From: Gaeumannomyces sp. JS-464
Taxonomy: Eukaryota; Ascomycota; Sordariomycetes; Magnaporthales; Magnaporthaceae
Assembly: GCA_002197995.1 (NCBI GenBank)
Contig: NGZR01000002.1
Location: 7,130,001-7,194,000 of the forward strand
Length of the DNA stretch: 64,000 nt
Direction: 5' to 3'
Below are positions 47,059 through 56,678 of this stretch, piece after piece (the first letter of the stretch is position 1; each line of letters begins with the position of its first letter). A program made the position numbers and the translations under genes. The notes beneath the pieces were generated by a model that was given only the letters and a program-made list of their open reading frames with translations, ran no database searches and had not been told where the DNA came from.

Positions 47059-47879
47059 ATCTCCACGTCCCTGACACGAATTTGTTCCTGTTTGAAATAC
47101 CCTTTGGGAGTTGCATCAACCACAAGCATGCTGTTGTCGCGTTGCGCCAGGTTTGGAGTTTGTAGTACGGCGTCCAGAAATCATTACATCAATGCATCAA
47201 ATAATCACGAGTCTGTTTGTTTACCAGGCACTCAGTTCTCGTACTACGTCCCCAACCTAGTCGCCCAGGTCACGTTCAGGTGTGAAATACCCCTGAAATG
47301 TAAGGTGATGTCAAATTAACGCCAACCGGTGTGTCAAATCTAGTATAGATAACAAAACATGAACCAGGAAGAAAACAAGTGTCAAGAAAAGAAGGAAGAA
47401 ACAACGGCCATCTCGCTCGCGGCTCAGAAAAATCTTAAAAGTCGCAGAAAGACCCTCGTCATGACGGCTAAAGCGATCCCATCCAACGTGCACAAGCCAC
47501 AGCTGCCCCTAACTTGGCTTCCAACTCTATTGCTTTTCCGCTCCATTGCGCGCTTTCGCAGCTCGCAGCGACAGCTGGCATGTGATTGCCAACAACGCCT
47601 AAGGGCACAAGGCGCTAAAAAGCCGGGAGACTTCGATCGTATGCGGTGGCCCGGGCCGTAGGGAGAAAAAACAGAAAGGAGTCCGTGCGTGTCCGTGCGT
47701 GTATATAGCTTTCGTGTATCGCGGTTCGAGATTGACCTCCGGTGGTCTGTTATCCGGAGGGATGGCAAATCGACGTCCCGGTTCCCTACGAGGAAACCAG
47801 GACATCGAGCACTCAAGCCAAGTGGCGCGAGCCCCTAGGCATGCGTCTTCCCGTAGGCATTCCTTTTTTTTTTTTTTTT
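47059..47879. other. Convergent intergenic region
   Basis: About 820 bases between the SMAP and RAMP4 genes, ending in a 17-base T run (about 47863-47880). Presumptive 3' untranslated sequence. Confidence 0.55.
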
Positions 47880-48352
47880 TTACAGGAAGAAGCGCGAGAA
47901 GACCTCAAAGACCAGGCCGCCGAACACGACGAAGCCGAGGAGACCTATGGACAGGAACGGAGCAGTGATTAGCCGGCGGTTGTTGTTTTTGCTGCCGCAG
48001 CCGCGAGCGCGCACGTCGGAAAGGGATTGCGCATGTCTACAGAGAGGGAGAGAGGCCTACCGAGCCAGACGGGCGAGATGGGGACTTGTGGACCTCCTTG
48101 ACGCGCTGCTTGATGTCGGTCTCGGACTTGCCGCGGCGCGCCTCCTGGTCCTTTTGGAACTTGGCGTTTCGGCGCCGCTGCTCGGGGGTTTGCGCCTGTG
48201 TGGGAATGAGAGGCTCGTGTCAGTCGGCTGGTTGCTTGTGTGTGTGTGGGGGGGGATTCTGCTGGACCGCCGGCAGGGCGGTAAAGGCAAAGGCAATGCG
48301 CAATTGCGGCGGGCGGTTCGTCAAGATAAAGCCGGGAATGGATACTAACCAT
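47880..48352 (-). CDS. YSY6: RAMP4/SERP-type stress-associated ER membrane protein (Ysy6 family)
   Basis: A three-exon tail-anchored protein of 67 aa. Exon 1 is just the ATG (48352-48350), directly followed by a GTTAGT donor. Exon 2 (48195-48061) encodes AQTPEQRRRNAKFQKDQEARRGK...KEVHKSP. Exon 3 (47944-47880) encodes the membrane anchor GLLGFVVFGGLVFEVFSRFFL. This is the whole-length RAMP4/Ysy6 pattern: a basic Q-R-R-x-x-N-x-K-F head, the K-S-P-I-S-P-V-W segment and one C-terminal transmembrane helix. These proteins associate with the Sec61 translocon and stabilise membrane proteins under ER stress. A C is missing from the run at 48080-48083: adding it restores SPISPVWLG and makes exon 2's phase match exon 3, which independently confirms the correction. 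It is the shortest gene in the window. Confidence 0.9.
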
Positions 48353-49093
48353 TGTGTCGAAGGTTGTGCTTTGTATTCGGTTGCGCTGGTTTGGCGACAG
48401 GGGCGACTTGGACTCGTGGCGTGGAAAATGGGCGACAGAACAAAGCTCGTGGATTTTGCTCGCTGGCGAGGGCTCGCAGTAGAAATATCCCGGTCGAAAA
48501 TCCTTCGTTACGTCCTGTGACTCTTTTGTTTTTTTCTCTCCTGCTTGGGGACAGATCTCAAGGTTCGGTGGTGTTCTGAGGCCAGCAAAGATGCGTCAAC
48601 GTTTAGCGCAGGGGGAAAAAAGACCCAAGCTCGTGTCTGCCTTTCCCGCCTTCCAGATGCCACATTTCCAGCAATGGAATGTCGTCCCAAATGGCGCGTG
48701 CTGCGAAGGGCGGATCCCCACGCCCCCTCTCCAGACCCCTGTTCCGGGCTCCGGTGTGTGGGTCGGCTGCGGGGACGGGTCGACTGATTGGCTCGCCTGT
48801 GGGAAAATCCTCAAGGGTCTCGCTGTCGCCGCTCCCTTGCCAAAACAGGACGTTCGTAGTTTCAAGCTTTGACAGCTTTTGTAATAAATATATCGCCAAA
48901 ACCAAAAAACACCCTGCGCAAGCCACAACCCACGGCGCCACACGTTCAATCATATCTTCGTATCCATTTCCTCGGGGCTTCGCTTTGGTTTATTTTAGGA
49001 ACAGGGTCAAAGAAGGCGACGGGTTACAGTTGTCGCCCGTAAAACCTATAAACAAACAAAACCCGGAGTGGACCACAGCATATCCAGTCCATC
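48353..49093. promoter_or_regulatory. Divergent promoter region, RAMP4 and small mitochondrial protein
   Basis: About 740 bases between two start codons. No specific factor sites could be assigned. Confidence 0.45.
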
Positions 49094-49616
49094 ATGATTC
49101 CAAGGGCACCACCACTGGCCGCCGCTCGTCTGAGCCGTCCCCCACGTGCTCTCCTCGGGCTTCCCAGAGGACATCTCCCATCCCGGACAGCCCAGCAGCA
49201 ATGTCGACACAGCAGCTCATCGCGGCCCTCGCACACCGTGAGTCGTCCCATACAGCGAACCCCTCAACCCAATCTATACAAACAGACATCGATGTTATGT
49301 TCGTTTACTGACAACCCCATCGCCCCGCCCCCTAGTCCAGCTTTTACAAGACCTTTGGCAGGCCCGTCTTCAAGGTCTCGCTCTCGGCCATCTTCATCTA
49401 CCAGCTCGTCTACTGGGCCTGGGTGAAGCTGGAGCAGGACGAGATCAGGGAAGGACGTCAAGGTGCATAATACCCTGTTCATTTGCTTCTGTCTGCTTTG
49501 CCTGTGTTTGCGTCTTTGGCACTAATCGCGAGGCTGTTCTAGCCGAGATCGCCAGCCTAGAGGCCCAAGTTGAGTCGCTACAGGCCAACCGGGCGACCCC
49601 GAAGCAAGCCAAATAA
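49094..49616 (+). CDS. Small mitochondrial single-pass membrane protein (possibly Ina17-like)
   Basis: Three exons (49094-49237, 49336-49462, 49543-49616) give 114 aa. I chose the ATG at 49094 because exon 1 then ends in phase 0 and joins SSFYKTFGRP correctly; the ATG at 49201 would be out of phase. The first ~45 residues (MIPRAPPLAAARLSRPPRALL...) are Arg/Ala/Leu/Ser-rich with no acidic residue, a strong mitochondrial presequence. Next come FYKTFGRPVFKV, a transmembrane helix (SLSAIFIYQLVYWAWV), KLEQDEIREGRQ and a short coiled coil (AEIASLEAQVESLQ). The TM-W-x-K-L-E-coil layout recalls Ina17, an inner-membrane assembly factor for ATP synthase, but overall length and similarity are too limited for a firm call. 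Splice phases all agree. Confidence 0.7.
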
Positions 49617-50203
49617 AATTACAATCCTCTCTGGTTTACTTTATGACTGTATTATCATGCTATGTACGAAGTAGTCGCGAGGAAAATAATGGTGTATAGT
49701 AACGTTGATATTACGCTGATGTACTAATGTGCCTTGATAATTTTCACAAGGACAGGTGAGTGCCCAGTTTTCGTCAACATACGCGTTGAATGCTGAATGT
49801 TCTCCTTGGATCATTGCCCATTATCTCGCTAGGCTCAGCCGAAGTCCGCGCTGATCGATACCACGCAAAGTATAACGAGGATGGGAAACTGGTGCTTGCA
49901 GCCCGAAGAAACATGTCAGGCCCATTCTGACTATCAACCCCCACCTAGAACCCCAAGCGCTCTTGCCCCCAAGGTGCAGAATCTCCTTACAAGCCAGAAA
50001 ACGACACATACTCCTCCCAACACCACGGTGTAAAAAAGACACATCACGAGGCAAGACCAAAACGCAACAGCACAATAGAATTAGAAAAAGTCATAATCTA
50101 CCAACCCAACACAGCCATCCACAAGCCTCCACCCGGACCACCGCCTCGCCACGACGACGAAGCGGCGCCCGAGGCCGACGAGGCCCGAGGGCCGACATTT
50201 GCT
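49617..50203. other. Convergent intergenic region
   Basis: About 590 bases between the small mitochondrial protein gene and MID1. Only 3' untranslated-type sequence is seen. Confidence 0.55.
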
Positions 50204-52300
50204 CTACATTAACGCCAGCCCCAGGCCGGCCGCAGCCCCGTACAGCAGCACGTACGACAGCGGGCCCGCCGCCGCCGACGCCGACACCGACTGGTTCCTC
50301 GACCAGGCCCGCGCAAAGTGGCTGTCCTCGGGGAAGTTACACTTGAACCCTCCCCCCGGTGCAGTCTCGTTGGCGCGGTAGCTGTCATTGTATCCGTGGC
50401 GCGAGCCCGACGTCGGGCAATTGAACCCGAGCTTCGGGTGGCAGCTCTGCGTCAGGTCGAAGCAGAGCGTGTCGCAGGGGAGGAGCTCCTTGTAGGGGCC
50501 CGGCTGGATCTGCTTGTTTATGAAGGCGTTGCGCGACTCCGCGTACGCCTTCCTCTGTCGCTGATCTTCGGTGATGCCTCTCAACTCGTCGTTCGTCAAG
50601 TTGCGGCCATCCGACAGAGAGCTGTTGATGTTGCGCGGATGCAGCCAGTCCTTGGTGGACGAGAAGTCCTCGCAGCGCGGAATCGAGACGGCGCAGAGCC
50701 AGTCCTTGTACGCCTCCGCGCAGTCCTGGCAGCTGCGAGCCAGTGAGTAGATCGACGTCGGTTCCGTCAGGCACTGTATCTGCGCAAGCGCCTTCTTAAA
50801 GTTTTCGTAAACTGCCTGCACATGGTTGTCGTACGCATTGGCGAGCTCCGTAGCGTTAAATTTGGCCTTGTTGGCTGGGACCGAGTACGCGACTTTGTTG
50901 CAAAACTGGAGGCCGCTGATGAGCATGCAGCTGCTTGCTTGGTCTGTGATTCCGAGTAAGTGAGCATGAGGTTCGGCACGGTTCTGAGAGGGGAAAAGCA
51001 AGAGCTAAGATAAGGGGGCTGACATACCTTGCCTGGTGCTGAAATTGGTGGCCCTAAAGACCAGCCCGCCACCGCCAGGAGAGTTACTCCGCGTCGCCCT
51101 GGCCAATATAGTGCTGTAGTTCGTGCCCGCCCGCAGGCCGGACAGGTGGAACTGCTGTCTCAACGCACTCCCCGATTCCCCGCCCGACATGCTGGTGTGC
51201 ACAAGGCTCGAGTTCTTCCCATCCTTGATCCCTGCGATCTGCGCGTAGGTCTGCAGACCGCAGAAGGAGTAGCGCACGCCGCTGATGGACTGGTCGCTCC
51301 CCTGGTTTGCAAACACGACGAAGGGCTGCTCCTTGCCATCGCCCCCGGCGGGTTGCGCGCCCAGGTCGCGCGTGGTGAGGACCGCGTTCGAGTCGTCGCT
51401 GTCCAGCCACACCAGGCCGGTCGCCGGCGACGGCGACGAGCGTTCGCCCGGAGCCCGGTCCTCGTAGGCATGGTACGAAGTATCGACCGAGGCAGCAACT
51501 TCAAAGCTGTAGACGCCGGCGAAGGCGTTCTCCTTCAGCGTCGGGGCCGTCAGCTGCACGAAGACGTCCTCGGACGAGCTGACGTTGACCATGACGGCGC
51601 CCTCGGTGAAGACGTGCCACGTGCCCTTGTCGTCCTCGGAGCCGGGCTTCACGCCCTCGGAGCCCGGGCTCGTCGACGAGAGATACATGGTGAGTTGCGG
51701 CGGGTCCATCTGCGTCGCGTCGGCGCGGGGCTGCGGCTGCATGCACGTGTTGGCCGATATATAGACCGTCCGGGTCCCCTGCTGCCGCCTCTGGACGGCG
51801 TTTGCCTGCTCCTCCTCGGCGGCCGGGACCACATCTCTGTCTGTCAGCCCCGGGGACTCCTCCTGGGTCCCGCCCAGTTGTTGGTCCCTCCGCAGCTCCA
51901 TGTGTTGCTCCCTCCCTTGTATGGACGCCTTCTCAAAGACAAAAACCTTGTTCGTCCCCGGCTGAATCTCCATCTTTTCCGGAACATTGTTCCGGAGCGC
52001 CGAAATGCCCGGCGGCGCCCTCCCCATTATGCTCTTGTCAAAGGCGGCAAACAGGGGCTCGTACTCGGTCCCCGCGTGCCTGACCCTGAGGGCACCACCG
52101 CCATCGCTGTGCGTCCCGGCCCCGTCGGCGGCCGGGAGGGCGAGGATGTCGGCGGCGGCGTCCGGTAATGGCGGCCGGGCCGGGAGGATCTCGTGCGCGA
52201 GGGCGAAGTTGGGCGAGAAGAGGGTGAAGTAGATGAGGAGCAGGGCGCACGAGGCGAGCAGCGACGCCGCCAGTCGCGACTGCAGAGGGGTCAGCTGCAT
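50204..52300 (-). CDS. MID1: Mid1-type stretch-activated calcium channel subunit
   Basis: Two exons (52300-51028, 50943-50204) encode 670 aa. The 84-nt intron is GTATGT...ATCACAG. The more distal acceptor was chosen because it joins NFSTRQ in frame to DQASSCMLISGLQFCNKVAYSVP; the nearer CTCAG breaks the frame. An N-terminal hydrophobic segment (LLASCALLLIYFTLFSPNFALA) serves as signal or anchor. The long extracellular part has many N-x-S/T sites. The C-terminal third is Cys-rich (CQDCAEAYKDWLCAVSIPRCEDF, LLPCDTLCFDLTQSCHPKLGFNCP), the conserved core of Mid1. A final hydrophobic stretch (LSYVLLYGAAAGLGLALM) closes the protein. Mid1 partners Cch1 in the plasma membrane for Ca2+ influx during stress, mating or hyphal growth. 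No frame correction was needed. Confidence 0.92.
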
Positions 52301-53769
52301 CGCCGCAGACCTGCCCGCATCGGAGCGCGCGGGGCAGGCTGGCTTCTGGTGCGGCGGCTGAGGCTGCTTGGAAGTTGGAGGTAATCAAGGCCCAGGGCTT
52401 GGGCCCGGCGTCAATTGGATTTCCCCTGCCCCTCTTCCCTCGGTCTGTCGTGATTTCGCTGGGGTTGATTCGAGTATTCGTGTGCAGCTGGGGCTACGGA
52501 TGCCAGCGTCGTCGTCGTCGTCGTCGTCGGAAATCCAGCTGCAATCGATATTCGACAACAAAATATAACTATCTCGCACTATGCGTCGGTCTGTATCCTT
52601 GGTCGGGGTCGACAATTGGCTTTGGTCGACACTCCAAAATGCATCAAACGGCAGGAGAACATGAAAGACGGGGCCGCTGACAGGCGTCGCGGTTTCACGG
52701 GCTGACATTGCGCGGCGAGTGTCTTGGCCCCCGACAGGGTTGCATTTCAGGTCAGTGGATTCGCTCCAGCGACGGCGCTGGCAGTGAGTGGCACATGTAT
52801 CTTTGACGCGCCATGGTGCTGCAAGGAGAATGCTGGCTCAGGTACTGGAAACAAACCGTGATCTGTGGCCAGCCTTCAGCCCAAGCATTCGCTCTCCCAT
52901 TACAGCCCCCGCCCTCCAGCTTCCCGTTCGAGCCCCCTCAATCCAATCCAGTGTCGCCCCTCGTGCATCGCCAATCGAGCAAATCGCGGGATCCTGATTC
53001 AGCACAAAGCCGTCGACTAAAATAATGAGTGGCTGGCTGACGACACGCCATGCGCTTTTTTATGTCACTGTGCATATGGTCAAGTGTCATTTTCGAGGTC
53101 ACACACACCGGTTTGGAGCATGAACTCATTCTTTTTATTCTTGTGCAGAGTACCAGTACGATGCCCAGCGGAGCATCAATAAGAATCCGGTGCAGCAAAC
53201 GGGCGGTTTTAGCCGTGCACAAGCAAACCCAGAATAGCATCTTGAGGTCGTCTTTGTGAAACGGAGTGAAACGCAAAACAATAGTGTCCGGAAGAAACAC
53301 CGAGTGCCCGTCACGTAGCGTACGATACGGTAGGAACCGAGCTCATAACAACTGGATACTTCTATTGAAGCCCACCAAGGAATCCCGCCGTCAACTATGA
53401 ACCATGCCCCCTACAGCTATAAATCCAACCTGTAACCAGCCATGCCATCCCATCCTCATTTCCGTGCCGTCCCCGTTCCATACTATGCTCCCATCATAAA
53501 CCTTCCCGCCCAAAGATGAATATCCTGTCACTGTACTAGGCCTAGTACAAGTAGTCCATCATTCCGGAATGCCGAGCCAGCCCTGCACCGAGTGTCGTTC
53601 ATAAACTTGCCCCGTTCTTGCCGGTGGTGCGAGCGACCCATTGCGCGCCGCGACATACAATTATCATGCTTTTGCGACTTGTCTGAAGCCCCGATATGCC
53701 CCGCGGAGAGCTTTGCCCGCGCTCGACGCCATGGGGCTGTCGGGGGTCGCCCAAGACCGCGCGCGTCGC
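52301..53769. other. Intergenic region between MID1 and YOP1
   Basis: About 1.5 kb holding the MID1 promoter and YOP1 3' region, with a GTC/CGT tract near 52508-52530. No other gene is recognised. Confidence 0.5.
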
Positions 53770-54583
53770 TTACTGGTCCTTGTTGAGCGCGTCGGCCTTG
53801 GCCCGGAGGTTGCTGGACGGCGAGCCGTGCACAAAGTAGCGCGAGAGGGCGGGCTGGAGGAACGAGCGGAAAACGATGTCGGCGCCCCTGAAAGCCGGCA
53901 GCGACAGCCACAGGAGGAAGACAAACTTGAAGGTGTAGTAGAAGGGGAACCAGTAGACAACGCTGACCAGGCTCTCAACGACACTGCGCATGGATTTGTT
54001 AGCAGGGGTTGCTCCGATTCCGATTATCTCGGCCCATCTCGTGTCGCGATAGCACTTACGTGAAGAGAGAAAAGACGACCCAGTACTAGACAGGTTTCCC
54101 CCAGTCGGTAATTAGCATCCGAGACTTTGCAGAGCACCGAGAGCACCAAGGAGGAGCCCAGGGGTCAAGGATGCGACTTACAGTGAGCCACTGCGTGTCG
54201 TCCTCCTTGTTCGCGGTGAAGAGCGCGCCCAGCGAGTAGTAGGCGGGGATTCCAAAGCCGGCAATGTTGGTCAGGAGCTGGCCGCCGAGGTTAAAGACGA
54301 TAAGGAAGAAGTAGAGGGCAACGACGCCGACGACGGCGTAGGCCTTGGGGACGCCGAACTGCTTCTCGAGGTTGTTGAGGGCGGGGTACTTGGACAGCTA
54401 CTCGATCCAGGCCAGGTTAGCACGGGCCTCCTGCTGGAGCCAAGCGGACACGTCTCCCCAGATAGGACGACGGGCAGCCGGCGACGGCTTCAAAGGTGCA
54501 AGCCTGTGGCGGGCGCATGAGTATCGTACCTCACGGTCGAGCTGCCCGATGTAGTACTGGACGCGGTCCTGAGGGGACGACAT
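53770..54583 (-). CDS. YOP1: Yop1/REEP5-type ER membrane-shaping protein
   Basis: Four exons (54583-54530, 54397-54182, 54085-54060, 53983-53770) give 169 aa, the usual Yop1 length. It reads MSSPQDRVQYYIGQLDRE, LSKYPALNNLEKQFGVPKAY, then paired hydrophobic hairpins (VVGVVALYFFLIVF; LLTNIAGFGIPAYYSLGALF), DDTQWLTYWVVFSLFTVVESL and WFPFYYTFKFVFLLWLSLP, with the TB2/DP1 signature. It ends FVHGSPSSNLRAKADALNKDQ. Yop1 wedges into the cytosolic leaflet and maintains tubular ER together with reticulons. Intron 1 (132 nt) has a stop codon exactly at its 3' end, so retention would truncate the protein after a short tail. Exon 3 is only 26 nt. All phases agree. Confidence 0.93.
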
Positions 54584-56678
54584 GTTTGCGCGGGCGTGGT
54601 GGGAGGTCTTCACAATGCGGCGGGGAGGGGGTGACCCGGCAATTACGTGGCTTGATAAGTGCGGGAGAGGAAGCTATTTCTGAGCGTGTAGAAGCAAGAA
54701 AAAGGTCTGTGGTATTGTTTTCTTTTAGCACTGAGTTCTGCGGAAGCTAGGTTATGTCTGCAGCGAGGAGCAAAAAGGGGCCGACTCTGCTTTATGATGC
54801 GAGGAGGAGTTGGGCTTGGGAGTGGGAGACTGACTTTGGGTGGTTGCGTAGTATTTGCTGATTGATTTGTGTGAGGTGGGCTTTCTTTGTCTTGCATTCG
54901 GGCCCAAGTGATAAAAGCTACCAGGTAAGGCGCTGAGTCGGTGGGTTGGTCCCTCCTGCCGAGCTGTGCTCTGACGCATGAGGTGAGGTGGCTGGTGCAG
55001 AGTGGCCAGCACGCAACCCGGTGTGGGAGCGAGCACGGGCTGGTCCGATGTCCGATGTGCGTTTTTTTCTGGCGGCCTGAGGCAGGTGGCAGCCAACCAG
55101 AGAGTGCAGTGCTCCGTAGCTTCCAAAACACCCCGAGTATCCCAACTTTCTCGCCGGTTTCCCACTACGCTGGCATCCACCGGTGCTTGCTCGTGCAGAT
55201 GTTGTTTTTTCGCATGCTCAAGCATCATGTGTGTTACTGCTCATCCTGCGGTATACGCTTGTGCCTTTTTGGGCATTCATGTTGGACGTGCCCATGCTTG
55301 GTTAGGGTACAAGTACAACGCCTATGGTGTTTTCCAGACCTCACTCGTTGGGCTCCGTGGGTTGCTTTCTTGTTCGTCCAGGGGAATGTGCATACTTTGG
55401 TATTTCGTCACGTGCGACTCTCCTTTGTCCAAGCATCTCGCATCTGTCATTTCCATCAATCTGCCACGGCACGAGCTGAGCACGCTGGGCCTAGACATAA
55501 TCAATCAACATGCCAGGGGATCTATTATCGGGCCCGACACCCAATGCAAGGCCTTCTGGGCAGGTGGACTGGCCACACAACGGCGATCCCGTGTTGATCT
55601 CCTGCCCTGGGCACGCAGGTTGTAACGACGTCATCATCCTGGCTGCCCTCAATTGGCCTGCTCGCCTGCTGTTCTCCTGATATGTGGGCGAGACATGTGT
55701 CCCCTAAACAGCCGAGCGGCTCTTTGCAGACGCGGGTAATTATGCTTTTGACTTTCTGTCTCTCCAACAACACGATGGCCATCGGAAGCATAACATCATA
55801 CTTTGTATACTGCAAAAGTAAATGTCTGCCACCACATGGCATCCCTCTTGTCGGGGCATCCAGGCTGTTGGTGCTATCTGATTTAATGAAGTGGCCTTCT
55901 TGGTGCCACAGTCCCGCTGTTTGTGGTCTTCCAACGGAGCAGGTAGCACTCTAGTGCACGTATTTTGGCTCGTGGGAGCTCCGGCCGTCAAGTAACACGA
56001 GCTGGTATTAGAATTCGGCCCAGGTCATATCGGCGCCAGGCCTGGGGGCCCGGGCCGGGCGTCGCGTATCACCCCTGTCGGCTCGGATCATGGAGCTGAT
56101 GCTGGTGGCCTGAGGCAGACTGTGCGGTGCGTGTTTTCGCAGACGCGACCCGGATGCGACCTTCGTCCAGCGTGACTTGGAGCCTAACATTGAAGCAGCA
56201 TCGTGTGCATGGAGCGGCATCGCGCACTTCATGGACGCCAGGGCTCGCCCTCGCATGCACTCACGGACCTCGTACAATTTACATACAAACATAGACCGTT
56301 ATTTGCTCACTGGGGACTGCCGGCGTGGTCCCATTTTCTATGCATCGCAGCGTTATTTCGTTTCTCAAATACAAATTCTGAATAATCTCCGCCTTCTGCA
56401 CATTTTTGGAGCCAACCCCCAAAAAGGCAGTGCCTCGCTGTTAGGCCGCTTCCCTGCCTCTGCGTACCCGCTTGCGGGGGTGGTGCATCCGATCGAGAAT
56501 GTTTTGAGATTACGGTCACGTGCGTCGACTCCCTGGTCGGTTGGCGGGTCAGAGCCGGGACCCGACGAAAACAAAACAAGCGAAATCCTCCTCTCAAAGA
56601 CTTGCTCCCACCACACCAGCCCAGCCCCCATGTTTAGCTGCGCCAAGTTTGTCAACAAAGCTGCTGCATGTCACGACG
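54584..56678. promoter_or_regulatory. Divergent intergenic region between YOP1 and RFX
   Basis: About 2.1 kb separate the two start codons, so both promoters and possibly a long RFX leader lie here. I see no gene or repeat worth naming. Confidence 0.45.

Noticed and set aside
51029..52168. 379-codon plus-strand open frame opposite MID1
   Set aside because: Arg/Gly/Val-rich shadow of the MID1 exon, with no recognisable domain.
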